Assembly (NCBI RefSeq): GCF_008064635.1
Contig: NZ_VRYZ01000001.1
Location: 62,001-126,000 of the forward strand
Direction of reading: 5' to 3'
Length of the DNA: 64,000 nt
Source: Parahaliea aestuarii
Lineage (GTDB): Bacteria > Pseudomonadota > Gammaproteobacteria > Pseudomonadales > Halieaceae
Shown: in pieces, positions 52,601-60,737 of the stretch
Position numbering within the stretch: the first letter of the stretch is position 1
Layout of the letters: every line of letters starts with the position of its first letter
Position numbers and translations under genes: made by a program
The notes under the pieces: generated by a model
The model's database searches: none
What the model was told of the DNA's origin: nothing
What the model saw: the letters and a program-made list of their open reading frames with translations, nothing else

Positions 52601-53157
52601 CGCGCGGCTTTTCCTTTTTTATCCCGCTCGGCTTGTTCTTCCGCGCTGATGTGCTGGAAGACCCGGTGCAGCGCCTGGCATCCATGCGCGAGTACCTGGG
52701 TGTGACGCTGGCGGTGGGGGCGCGATCCGGTTCTGCCTATTTGCGTGCCGTGATCGTGGGTGAGTTGATTGACCAGGGGCTGCTGGATGAGGCCGATGCG
52801 CTGGCCAGCGAGAACGCCGCCTATATCGACGCCCAGGGTGAGTGGCTCTACAGCAGTGAAAACCAGCGTATGCAGGCCCGTATCGCCGTGTTGCTGGATG
52901 GTGACACGCGGCGCAGCGAAGCCCTTCTGATCGATGCGATCAACCAGGCGCGAGAGGTGAACAACCTGCCCTTCGCGCTGACCTGTGCCCTGAGCCTGTA
53001 CGACCTGCCAGATAGCCGGCCGGCCGCCCGCTGTCTTCTTGAGGCGTTGCTGGCCCGCTATGTCAGCGAGGACAATAGCGAAGATTACCGCCGGGCGCTG
53101 GCAATTGTGAACGAGGACACTAAACACGGTCTGTCGGTGGAGGAAGTTTCCCGCTAA
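49696..53157 (+). CDS. Membrane-tethered AAA ATPase with degenerate class III cyclase domain and TPR-like C-terminus
   Basis: 1153 residues. Two hydrophobic segments (about 25-46 and 53-73) are followed by a region shaped like a class III nucleotide cyclase domain (about 125-300) but without its metal, base or transition-state residues. Then an AAA_16/STAND-type ATPase: Walker A GEPGMGKTS (346-354) and Walker B LILAVEDLHWADPS (near 475). The C-terminal half (about 700-1140) is alpha-helical with TPR-like repeats (e.g. RGEYDRALELADQLLRLAA). This is the layout of cyclase/ATPase/TPR signalling proteins related to MalT/LuxR STAND regulators, but with no helix-turn-helix. AAGGGA lies 8 bases before the ATG. 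Role unknown; probably a sensor or scaffold at the inner membrane. Confidence 0.85.
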   Translation: MADPQQAEPAAGTWRRELRNHPVIRVGGAYCVAAWLLMQIGEIVLPSFDAPAWIMQTLIGVLVAALPVVLILARFTRLPSLVGLAKPVPSPVQFQARPDPVQEAGDILRLKSASLAVPMDLSESRQVTTLVVSLQGLLRGREDPEILLGFVAGIEQDIAQAVAGYEGTRMPSGRNEIVVAFGFPLAHEDDARRAARLSRELLDLVRAHDIADGPDTRVISRAGLHSATIIIDEGAGDADVMSLLGDTVSVAGFLQASAAEGETAVSEDTRTLLRSGFFLEEVARQSHPRLGQAVAVYQLGRELSADLANVMADHGELFGREHERSLVMQQWRTVLEGESEYVLIKGEPGMGKTSLLFDVVRELVAQDKAQLMLLTCEPYYRESPFRPLLNFFESNVFLGERLSPAQRLERLQEFVGNVLQEGDEEAVPLLAALLSNSDEDMRLANDNSSKRVREKTLALLVSLMERFSARKPLILAVEDLHWADPSTRDLIESLLAYDPSTPILGLFTARPEFEPAWANLPDVIELNLNKLPARVATELVQRQVGEEKLPERLVQQIIDHAGGIPLYLEQLTHSLLESRQTGVAGEGLAIPATLKASLAARIDHLGAAKPLLQLCSVIGFEFSYELLRAVCADSEEKLLRRVMSSIVNAGLIFQKGAFPEATFKFKHRLIMEVASQSLLRRTRQRLHQAIADKLEADFPEICQQQPMLVAHHCSRAGNADCAISYWIRAAQLSQAKFANEEAVAQVQRGLAALKDVSDTERRNQYEITLQNLMGMIRLATQGYTNPEVRVAFERALELSDKVEQTPTLFKMIVGLWMYYLIRGEYDRALELADQLLRLAAAIDEPPEWLQANYCAGYSHYYRGEIPTTLEYFQRALSYIDAEADFTRQTPSRDDTRPHLFCMHALALWSHGDPRAADDSLARALSWAREHGQPYCLVWVLFFSTWLQHMRGRKDEAALYAGEMIDICQARGFSFFIPLGLFFRADVLEDPVQRLASMREYLGVTLAVGARSGSAYLRAVIVGELIDQGLLDEADALASENAAYIDAQGEWLYSSENQRMQARIAVLLDGDTRRSEALLIDAINQAREVNNLPFALTCALSLYDLPDSRPAARCLLEALLARYVSEDNSEDYRRALAIVNEDTKHGLSVEEVSR

Positions 53158-53256
53158 GCTTTCCGGCTTGTCCTGTCACCAGCCCGACTGGCGGCAGGGT
53201 CAGGGATGACAGCGCCGGCGCCATTTCACACCGGCTACAGAGAGGTTACGTGCAGC

Positions 53257-54807
53257 ATGGAGCAGCGCAAGAAGGTTCTGATCGTCAATGTTTTTTTCCC
53301 CGATGAGCGCATGGCGATCAAACGCTCCAATCAGGTGCCGAATGCCGTGGCTCCGGCCTTGCTGGCGGGTTATTTCAACCCGGATACCTGTGAGGTGCGC
53401 CTCTACAACGAAGTGAACAGTGGCTTTCTCGAGGTATTCCAGCCGGAGTTGATCGGCTGGCCCGACCTGCTGGTGCTCACCGGACTCACTGCGGCCTTTG
53501 ACCGACTGCTGCATCTTACCGCCTACGCCAGAACCGCCAATCCCGCGGTGATTGTTGCGGCGGGCGGTCACGGGGTGCGCGCGCTTCCCACCTATTCGCG
53601 GGCCTTTTTCGACTACACCTGCGTCGGCGATGTCGATGAAATTGCCGCGGTAGCGCGCGAGGCACTGGGCCCCCGCTATGTGGCTGAGCAGTTCCGACCG
53701 CGCTACGACCTGGCCTACTGGATTCACCGTCTCGGCTACGCTGAATCCTCGCGCAACTGCAATTTCAAATGTGGTTTCTGCAGCCTCACCGGGGTCGGGC
53801 TGAAGTACGAAGTACCGCCGATGGACTACCTGGAGGCGCAGATGGATGCGCTGGGGAAGCGCCCCATTTTCTTCTTTCAGGACAACCAGATCATGGGCTC
53901 CGGCCCGGAGAGCTTTCGCGAACGGGTGCAGCGCTTCCAGGTGCGACGCCAGGCCGGCCAGTTCAAGTACTGGAGTGGTTTTGTAACCGACACCTTCTTC
54001 TGGGAAGACGCCAATATCGATTTCGCCCGAGAAACCGGCTGTATCTCGGTGTTCGTCGGGGTGGAGTCATTCGACGACGAGCAGTGGCTGGATGAGCAGA
54101 ACAAGAAGCAGAACAGCCGCTACAACCAGGCGGAGTTGTTGCGCCGGGCCTGCGACGGCGGGGTGCTGGTGCAGTACGGGCTGGTGTATGACCCCACCCG
54201 GCACAGCCTGGCGCAGATGCGCAAGGAGCTGGAGATTATCTGCGACAACCCGGAAATTCCCCCGCCCAATTTTATCTTTACCGCCATCCCCTTTCCGGGC
54301 ACTCCCTTCTTCAGGGACAACCTGGAGCAGGGCCTGTTGCTACCCAATACCCACATGCGACACATGGAGGGCTCCACCCTCAGTCTCAAGCCAACCCTGG
54401 ATCCGCAGCCCGAGGTCGTGGACTTTATCCGCAGCGGGCGTCGCTTCGCCGGCTATCGCGCGCGCTTTTTGCGACACCAGGCGAAGTTCCTGAAACGCTA
54501 CCACCGCAGCTTGAATCGCGACCAGATGCTGTTGTCGAGTCTCGCTACGGCCGCCATCATGGCGCCCACCGCAGTGCTCGGTCCCGGCGCTATCTTCCGG
54601 CGCAAGGTGCAGCGCAGCCACGTTTCCACCACCGAGGTGCTCGATGGCGTCTATACGCCGTGCCTGCCGGTGGCCGAGCAGTATCGCCACTACTTCCTGC
54701 CCACCAACCTGGTGGACTGGGGCGGCGAGCTCAACGCCGCAGTAGCGGATGATGTGCTGCCGCCGGCCGAGCGCAGTGTGAGCGCGGAAGTGGTACAGCT
54801 GCGATGA
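53257..54807 (+). CDS. Radical SAM protein with B12-binding-like N-terminal domain
   Basis: 516 residues from ATG 53257 (ATG 53206 also possible). N-terminal Rossmann-like region (1-135, KKVLIVNVFFPDE...GDVDEIAAVAREAL) resembles the cobalamin-binding domain of class B radical SAM enzymes but lacks the DxHxxG motif. The [4Fe-4S] motif is CNFKCGFC (Cys 168, 172, 175), followed by the TIM-barrel part with FFFQDNQIMG and SVFVGVESFDD. The C-terminal 120 residues (GYRARFLRHQAKFLKRYHR...) are basic and helical. The start of the desaturase overlaps its stop (ATGA). Such enzymes often methylate or rearrange lipids and cofactors; a lipid role fits its neighbours but is inferred. Confidence 0.85.
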   Translation: MEQRKKVLIVNVFFPDERMAIKRSNQVPNAVAPALLAGYFNPDTCEVRLYNEVNSGFLEVFQPELIGWPDLLVLTGLTAAFDRLLHLTAYARTANPAVIVAAGGHGVRALPTYSRAFFDYTCVGDVDEIAAVAREALGPRYVAEQFRPRYDLAYWIHRLGYAESSRNCNFKCGFCSLTGVGLKYEVPPMDYLEAQMDALGKRPIFFFQDNQIMGSGPESFRERVQRFQVRRQAGQFKYWSGFVTDTFFWEDANIDFARETGCISVFVGVESFDDEQWLDEQNKKQNSRYNQAELLRRACDGGVLVQYGLVYDPTRHSLAQMRKELEIICDNPEIPPPNFIFTAIPFPGTPFFRDNLEQGLLLPNTHMRHMEGSTLSLKPTLDPQPEVVDFIRSGRRFAGYRARFLRHQAKFLKRYHRSLNRDQMLLSSLATAAIMAPTAVLGPGAIFRRKVQRSHVSTTEVLDGVYTPCLPVAEQYRHYFLPTNLVDWGGELNAAVADDVLPPAERSVSAEVVQLR

Positions 54808-55625
54808 AGCGGGCACAACAGGTCTATCGGGCAGGCGGCATTGCGCTGTTGCACCTGCTGGTTCTGGTAGCGCTGCTGCGCGGCACCAGTCGGCCCGACT
54901 GGCTGGCTTTCGCCCTGGTCTACCCGCTGGCGGCCATTGGCGTCGGTGTCGCCATGCACCGTTATTTTGCCCACCGGGCCTTTGCCACCAGCCGCGCTTT
55001 CCAGTTCCTGCTGGCGCTGATGGCGGCCTTGTCTTTTGGCAATGCGGTACATTTTGCCGGCAAGCACCGCCTGCATCACCGTCACTCCGACAGCGAGGGC
55101 GATGTGCATGCACCGCACCAGGGCTGGTGGCAGTGCTGGTTCGGCAGCCTGATCGACTGCGGTTACAGCGACGATGTCGTTCGCCGCGAGGCCAGCCACT
55201 GGCTGCAATGGCCCGAGCTGGCCTTTCTCTATCGCCATGGCAGCCTGCCGGCGCTGGTGGTGTGCGCTGTACTGTTCGCCACGGGCGGGTTTTCGATGAT
55301 GGTGATCGGCGGGTGCCTGCCCGCCGTGCTGTTGCTGCACCAGAGCTCCGCGGTGAACTATTTCTGCCATTGCCGCGGCAGCCGGGACTTCGCCACCCGC
55401 GATACCTCGACCAACCATGTGATCGTCGCGCTGCTCACCTATGGTGAGGGCTGGCACAACAATCACCATCGCTTTCCCCGCTCCGCGCGGGCCGGTCTGC
55501 GCTGGTGGCAACTGGACCTTTTTTACGGCGTTATCTGTATTTTCGAATGGCTGGGACTGGTGTGGGAGGTGCGGCGTGTTGACGCCCGGCACCTGCGTCG
55601 CGCAAGCCTGGCACTGCAATCATGA
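54804..55625 (+). CDS. Fatty-acid (acyl-CoA/acyl-lipid) desaturase
   Basis: 273 residues. Three histidine boxes are complete: HRYFAH (52-57), HRLHHRH (88-94) and EGWHNNHH (about 214-221). Four to five hydrophobic segments surround them. This is the delta-9 stearoyl-type di-iron desaturase family of the inner membrane. Shorter than eukaryotic homologs and without a cytochrome b5 domain. Co-translated with the radical SAM gene, and 12 bases before the patatin gene. Confidence 0.92.
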   Translation: MKRAQQVYRAGGIALLHLLVLVALLRGTSRPDWLAFALVYPLAAIGVGVAMHRYFAHRAFATSRAFQFLLALMAALSFGNAVHFAGKHRLHHRHSDSEGDVHAPHQGWWQCWFGSLIDCGYSDDVVRREASHWLQWPELAFLYRHGSLPALVVCAVLFATGGFSMMVIGGCLPAVLLLHQSSAVNYFCHCRGSRDFATRDTSTNHVIVALLTYGEGWHNNHHRFPRSARAGLRWWQLDLFYGVICIFEWLGLVWEVRRVDARHLRRASLALQS

Positions 55626-55637
55626 CGGAGGCTGAAT

Positions 55638-57551
55638 ATGGAAGTTCACGACCACGTACACGGGCATCACGCCGAACACGGGGATGACTGCTGCGACGAC
55701 CCCAATGACGCGAAGCTGCTCTCCCATATAGCGATTTCGCTGTCCGGCGGCGGGCTGCGCGCCACCGGTTTTCATCTCGGTGCGCTGGACCTGCTGGACC
55801 GGGTCGACCTGCTGCGCAATATCCACATCCTGTCATCGGTCTCGGGCGGCAGCCTCACTGGCACCAGCTACGCGCTGTGCCAGGCGGAAGGCAAAGGCTA
55901 CCAGGAGTGCTTCGATAACCTCTACGAGTTCCTGCCCGGGCTCAATACCATGGAGGAAATCTTCCGCAAGGTGAAACGCAACCGGCGGGAGCTGTTCCCC
56001 TCGGGGCGTCGTGATCTCATCACCGCCATGGCAAATGTTCTGCACGAGCAGTACTTCACCCGCTTTTATCAGTCCCACACCTTCGGCCAATTCTGGGACA
56101 GCACCGACGCCCACCTGACCGAGGTAATGTTCAACGCCACCGAGTTCAAGACCGGCATCGCCTTCCGTTTCCAGAAGAGTCAGTTTCCCTGCAAGATCGG
56201 CAATGGCAACGTCAGTATCAGCGAGGAGCACGCCCGCGCCATGCGCATGGCCGATGTCATGGCGGCCTCGGCCTGTATTCCGGCGGGTATGGAACCGCTG
56301 TTTTTCCCGGAGGATTTCCACTGGCCGCGTGACGATGAACCCGGGCGCCCGGTTTGTACCGCAGTGGCCGATGCCCTCGAGCGGCAGACCAATGGCGAGA
56401 ACCGCAACATCGCCCTGATGGACGGCGGCGTCTATGACAACCAGGGCGTTACCAGCATCCTGCTGGCGATGATGCGACGCGACCGTGCACGCCAGCAGCG
56501 CAACGGCTGTCTGGAGGATGAGCCGGAATGTGTTGTCGAGCCTACGGCGGTGGAAGGCTGGAGCAACTGGCTGGAGCGCTTTTCACGGGCATCTTCCACT
56601 CGACTGGACGTAGAGGACTGTGACAGCGGTATCGACCTCAGCCATTTGCGCCTCTTTATCATCTCCGATACGCCGGTGCGCAGCGAGACCTTCTACCCCA
56701 GCAAGCCGCTGGCGGCGGGTGAGTCCAACTTCCTCACCCGTCGTACCCTGGGGCAGTACGACGCCTTCACCTGGGTGCTGACCGCCCTCATGGTGTTCAG
56801 TGCCGGCGACAGCCTGGTGGATCTCTGGTCCTATCGCGACCAGATCGCAGCGCATGAATGGTCCACCTGGCGGAAGTTCCTGTCCTTTGTGTTTCCCGCG
56901 GCGGTGATGGCCCTGCTGGCGGCGCTGGTGATCAAGGTGCGGCTCACCATCGTGCAGTTGAACAAGGAAATGGAAAAGGTCATGCCGCCTTTCCGCAACA
57001 AGCCCTGGCACTACCTGAAACGGCTGCGTTTGGGCGAGGCCATCGCCATGATCAATCTACGGGTCGGCTCCTCCGTGGCCCTGACCTCGAAGATCTTCAT
57101 GAACCGCATTCGCCAGCTCAGCTACAGTACGGTGTTTTCCACCAGCCTTGACGAGCACTCCCTGGGCGACAGGGTAATGACCAACGAGATTTTCACCCTG
57201 CTGGATGACTGCAAGCGCCTGCCGGATGTGGCGCCGCCCACTGACGAAATGTGCACCATTATCCAGATGGCGAGCAATACCAAGACCGCACTGTGGCTGA
57301 ACCCCTCGGTGGAGTACCGCGGTTATGGTGAGCTGGATGTGCTGGTCAGCGCGGGGCAAATGACCACCTGTTTCAACCTGATGCGCCATTTGCGCCAGCG
57401 CTACGGTGCCGGGGGCAGCGGGCAAATACCTCCGGGCAGCCGGGCCGACGCGCTCTACCAGCGCGCACTGGCCCTCTGGGAGGAGCTGCGCGACGACCCG
57501 ATGGCCCTGGTGGAACAGCGCAGGGAGAGCGGCCGCCTGGCCCAGGGCTGA
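55638..57551 (+). CDS. Patatin-like phospholipase with His-rich N-terminus and two membrane segments
   Basis: 637 residues. Oxyanion SGGGLR (36-41), nucleophile region SSVSGGS with Ser 69 (SxSxG rather than GxSxG), and catalytic DGG (262-264) in LMDGGVYDNQG. The first 20 residues are rich in His, Asp and Cys (HDHVHGHHAEHGDDCC), a possible metal-binding tail. Two hydrophobic helices (about 375-395 and 413-435) split the protein, and a second soluble part of about 190 residues follows. Longer than typical bacterial patatins of 300-400. GGAGG precedes the ATG. Likely acts on membrane lipids as the last gene of the radical SAM/desaturase operon. Convergent with nhaA. Confidence 0.88.
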   Translation: MEVHDHVHGHHAEHGDDCCDDPNDAKLLSHIAISLSGGGLRATGFHLGALDLLDRVDLLRNIHILSSVSGGSLTGTSYALCQAEGKGYQECFDNLYEFLPGLNTMEEIFRKVKRNRRELFPSGRRDLITAMANVLHEQYFTRFYQSHTFGQFWDSTDAHLTEVMFNATEFKTGIAFRFQKSQFPCKIGNGNVSISEEHARAMRMADVMAASACIPAGMEPLFFPEDFHWPRDDEPGRPVCTAVADALERQTNGENRNIALMDGGVYDNQGVTSILLAMMRRDRARQQRNGCLEDEPECVVEPTAVEGWSNWLERFSRASSTRLDVEDCDSGIDLSHLRLFIISDTPVRSETFYPSKPLAAGESNFLTRRTLGQYDAFTWVLTALMVFSAGDSLVDLWSYRDQIAAHEWSTWRKFLSFVFPAAVMALLAALVIKVRLTIVQLNKEMEKVMPPFRNKPWHYLKRLRLGEAIAMINLRVGSSVALTSKIFMNRIRQLSYSTVFSTSLDEHSLGDRVMTNEIFTLLDDCKRLPDVAPPTDEMCTIIQMASNTKTALWLNPSVEYRGYGELDVLVSAGQMTTCFNLMRHLRQRYGAGGSGQIPPGSRADALYQRALALWEELRDDPMALVEQRRESGRLAQG

Positions 57552-57558
57552 TCCCGCC

Positions 57559-58902
57559 TCAGTCCCGCTTGCCGATGGCGCGCAGCAGGAAGAAGCCGCT
57601 CAGGCCCGCCAGCAGGGAAGCCAGCAGAATGCCGGTTTTGGCCATCAGCAGGTGCTCGGCATTGTCGGCAAAGCCCAGGTCGGCGATAAAAATCGACATG
57701 GTAAAGCCGATGCCGCCGAGCAGGCCGACGCCAACCACGTGCGTCATGGTGAGCCCGGGGGGGAGGCTGGCCCACTTGAGTTTCAACGCCAGCCAGGTAA
57801 AGCCGGCAATCCCGAGGGGTTTGCCGAGCAGCAGCCCGCATATCACCCCGAGCGTAATGGGGTTGCCGAGGGTGTCGCCGACCTCGCTGAAATTGACGGG
57901 AATACCGGCATTGGCCAGGGCGAAGATGGGGATCACGATGTAGGCCACCGGCAGGTGCAGGGCGTGTTCCGCGCGCTGGGCCGGCGCCTGCACCAGGTGC
58001 ACTCCGTTCTCCAGCGAGCTGACCAGGGCGCGGAAGCGGTTGTTGTGGATGATGTCCGGCTTGTCCCACACCGCCTTGCGCATTTTCTTCGAAGAGTCCT
58101 CCACCTTGTCGATGAAGACCTCCGGTTCGAATTTGGGCCGGATGGGCACGGTGAAGGCGATGATCACGCCGGCGATGGTGGCGTGAATACCGCTGGCCAG
58201 CATGGCCATCCACAGCAGGGCGCCGGCGATGGCGTAGGGCAGGGTACGGCGAATACCGACGGCGTTCAGCAGCACCAGCAGGCCGGTGCAGGCGGCCACG
58301 TAGAGGAGGGCGGTAATGTCCAGTTTGTTGGTGTAGAACAGGGCGATTACCAGCACCGCGCCGAGGTCGTCGACGATAGCCAGGGCGATGAGGAAGGTCA
58401 CCAGGGCTTTTGGCACCTGCGCCCCCAGCAGGCTGAGGGCGCCGATGGCAAAGGCGATGTCGGTGGCCATCGGGATGCCCCAGCCGGCCGCACCTGGCCC
58501 GGAGCTGTTGAATATCCAGTAACCCAGTGCCGGCACCAGCATGCCGCCAATCGCCGCCATAATCGGCAGCATGGCCTGGCTGGGAGAGGACAGCTCGCCC
58601 ACGAGTAATTCCCGCTTCAGTTCCAGTCCAATCACCAGGAAGAAGAAGGCCATCAGCAGTTCGTTGATCCAGTAGTGGATCGACAGGGAGAACTGGCGCT
58701 CGCCGAAGCCGAGGCTGATGTGGGTGTGCAGGAAGTGCTCGTAGGTGTCGCGCAGGGGGCTGTTGGCTACCGCCAGCGCCACTACCGCGCAGATCATCAG
58801 CAACACGCCGCTGGTGGTCTGGCGGTGGATAAACTCCTCCAGCGGCGTCATCAGCCGCTCGAAGGCGCGTTCCCAGGGGGCGTGGTGGATTCCGTCTGAC
58901 AT
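57559..58902 (-). CDS. nhaA: Na+/H+ antiporter NhaA
   Basis: 447 residues. Membrane-embedded acidic residues are conserved: ATDIAFAIG with Asp 148 and IVDDLGAVLVIALFYT with Asp 178/179, plus the helix-10 lysine in LLGKPLGI. About twelve helices are visible. It is longer than E. coli NhaA (388), with an extra hydrophilic loop (about 285-325, KVEDSSKKMRKAVWDKPD). Exchanges Na+ for protons for salt and pH homeostasis, in keeping with a marine host. ATG 58902 follows GGAAGCAGAGAC. Confidence 0.95.
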   Translation of the reverse strand: MSDGIHHAPWERAFERLMTPLEEFIHRQTTSGVLLMICAVVALAVANSPLRDTYEHFLHTHISLGFGERQFSLSIHYWINELLMAFFFLVIGLELKRELLVGELSSPSQAMLPIMAAIGGMLVPALGYWIFNSSGPGAAGWGIPMATDIAFAIGALSLLGAQVPKALVTFLIALAIVDDLGAVLVIALFYTNKLDITALLYVAACTGLLVLLNAVGIRRTLPYAIAGALLWMAMLASGIHATIAGVIIAFTVPIRPKFEPEVFIDKVEDSSKKMRKAVWDKPDIIHNNRFRALVSSLENGVHLVQAPAQRAEHALHLPVAYIVIPIFALANAGIPVNFSEVGDTLGNPITLGVICGLLLGKPLGIAGFTWLALKLKWASLPPGLTMTHVVGVGLLGGIGFTMSIFIADLGFADNAEHLLMAKTGILLASLLAGLSGFFLLRAIGKRD

Positions 58903-59017
58903 GTCTCTGCTTCCGTTAACCGGGGCCGCTAGGATAGCAGTCCGGGCGGTATCTGTGGGGTGAACCGCACGGGGCAATAGCCCACACCTGCACGGGGGTG
59001 AACCGGTGCGGGGTGAC

Positions 59018-60637
59018 CTACACCGTCGCCAGGAACGGCCCGTCGACGCACAGACGGCGACCGTCGGGGGTCGCGCAGGCACCGCAGATGCCCACGCCGC
59101 ACTTGGTCAGGTAATCGATGGAGCTGAAGATCTGCTCGTCGCCGCAGAATTCCCGCTGCACCTTTACCGCCGCGTGCACCATCGGCGCCGGGCCGCAGTT
59201 GTAAAACACCAGCTTCGCCAGTTCGTCGGCGGGCATGGTCTGCAGGTGTTCCCGTAGCAATTCAGTGACGACACCGTGATAGCCGGCGCTGCCGTCGTCA
59301 GTGGCGATGTGAACATCGGCGATCTGCGCGCACTCATCGACGAAGTAGAGACGCTCCGCGCTGCGGGCGCCGGTGAAGACGGTCGCGTCGCCAAAATCGC
59401 GGGCGATCTGGTAGACCGCCGCCAGTCCGGTACCGCCGGCCACCGCTACGATCCTGCCGTCCTCCGGTGGCGCCACCGGGATGCCGTGGGGACCGCGCAC
59501 ATAGGCCTGGGTGCCGGCGGGCAGTTCCATCAGGGCGTGGGTGAATTCCCCGACATCGATCACCGCGAGGGAAAAAGGGTCGTCGGTCAGGGCGGAGAAG
59601 GGCTTTTCGCCGAGCCCCGGAATCCACAGGAAGATGAATTCACCGGCCTGCACATTGACCTTGCGGTCGAAGGTCAGGACGCAGATGTCCTCGCAGACCC
59701 GCTGGTTGTGTACCAGGGTGACCGGGCGGAAGTTCATGTCGATGTCGTAGCGCACCTGGCCCTCGGCGCGGTTGTTCCCGCTCTCCAGATCGGCCGCCAG
59801 GGTGCGGAAGTAGTCGGCAATTTCGTCGGTGGTGAGGCCGATCAGGGCAGAGCCGACGCCGACTACGGTGGCGCCGGCGTCGAAGAAGGCGCGCACGTCA
59901 TCGGCGCTGCTGACCCCGCCGCAGCCGATAATCGGCAGGCCGGTGGCGGCCGCCACTTCGCGCACACATTTGAGCCCGATGGGCAGCACGCCCTTGCCGG
60001 ACATGCCGCCCGCGCCATTGCTCAGCACCGGGTGGCCGTGGGCGGAGGTATAGCCCGGCCCCACGGTGTTGATGGCACAGAAACCGTCGGCGCCGCCCTC
60101 GGCGGCGGCCCGGGCGATCTCGCCGATATTGGGGGCGTTGGGGGTGAGCTTGGGAATGACGGGAATATCGACCACCGCTTTTACGGCGCTGACAATCTCC
60201 CGCACCATGTCCGGGTCCTGGCCCATGGCCATGCCGTAGCCCTTGGCGTGGGGACAGGACAGGTTGAGTTCGAGACCGTCGGAGACCGGGGCGAGAATTT
60301 TCGCCACCTCGACGAACTCCGCCACGCTGCCACCGAAGATGGAGGTCAGCAGGAAGCGGTCGGCCGGTACCTTCAGCTCCGCCATCAGCTCTGCGGACTT
60401 GTGGGCACCGGGGTTGGTCAGTCCCACCGCGTTGACGAAGCAGCCCGGCGCGTACTGGCTCAGCACGGGTTCGCGGTAACCCAGGCGCGGCTCCAGGCCG
60501 ATGCTCTTGGTGGTCACCACGCCGACCTCGGGCATGTGGTCGAAGACGTACTGGATGATGGGCACGGCGGTGGTCACGATGCCGGAGGGCACGGTGAAGG
60601 GGCCGGACAGGGTCTTGCCGAAGAATTCGATAGTCAA
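59018..60637 (-). CDS. Dihydroorotate dehydrogenase-like PyrD-PyrK fusion
   Basis: 539 residues combining two class 1B subunits. Residues 1-295 are a PyrD barrel with LNLSCPHAKG (catalytic-type Cys 128), KLTPNAPN, FCAINTVGPG and PIIGCGGVSSADD. Residues 305-539 are PyrK-like: FAD/NAD domain with VAVAGGTGLAAV and the [2Fe-2S] set Cys 513, 518, 521, 530. In known class 1B enzymes these are separate chains. It starts at TTG 60637 without a clear Shine-Dalgarno. Pyrimidine synthesis (NAD-linked) is the default reading, but a related dihydropyrimidine or other substrate is possible. Confidence 0.85.
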   Translation of the reverse strand: MTIEFFGKTLSGPFTVPSGIVTTAVPIIQYVFDHMPEVGVVTTKSIGLEPRLGYREPVLSQYAPGCFVNAVGLTNPGAHKSAELMAELKVPADRFLLTSIFGGSVAEFVEVAKILAPVSDGLELNLSCPHAKGYGMAMGQDPDMVREIVSAVKAVVDIPVIPKLTPNAPNIGEIARAAAEGGADGFCAINTVGPGYTSAHGHPVLSNGAGGMSGKGVLPIGLKCVREVAAATGLPIIGCGGVSSADDVRAFFDAGATVVGVGSALIGLTTDEIADYFRTLAADLESGNNRAEGQVRYDIDMNFRPVTLVHNQRVCEDICVLTFDRKVNVQAGEFIFLWIPGLGEKPFSALTDDPFSLAVIDVGEFTHALMELPAGTQAYVRGPHGIPVAPPEDGRIVAVAGGTGLAAVYQIARDFGDATVFTGARSAERLYFVDECAQIADVHIATDDGSAGYHGVVTELLREHLQTMPADELAKLVFYNCGPAPMVHAAVKVQREFCGDEQIFSSIDYLTKCGVGICGACATPDGRRLCVDGPFLATV

Positions 60638-60698
60638 AGCGCGCTCGGTCGGGGTCAGGTTGGACGGGGCGCCCCGGGCGAGGCCGGGGCCGGCGGCA

Positions 60699-60728
60699 AT
60701 TATACTGCCTGGCCCCGGGTGAGTCTAA
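60699..60728 (-). promoter_or_regulatory. Sigma-70 promoter upstream of the PyrD-PyrK gene
   Basis: On the minus strand TTAGAC (60728-60723), 18-base spacer, then consensus TATAAT (60704-60699), inside an otherwise GC-rich gap. It points to the fusion gene, whose TTG start is 62 bases after the -10 box. Confidence 0.65.
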
Positions 60729-60737
60729 GTGAAGGAA

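Noticed and set aside
57406-58608. A 400-codon plus-strand open frame across the patatin end and nhaA
   Set aside because: It is antisense to NhaA with intact ion-binding residues, and its composition (Gly/Gln/His-rich) is that of a shadow frame.
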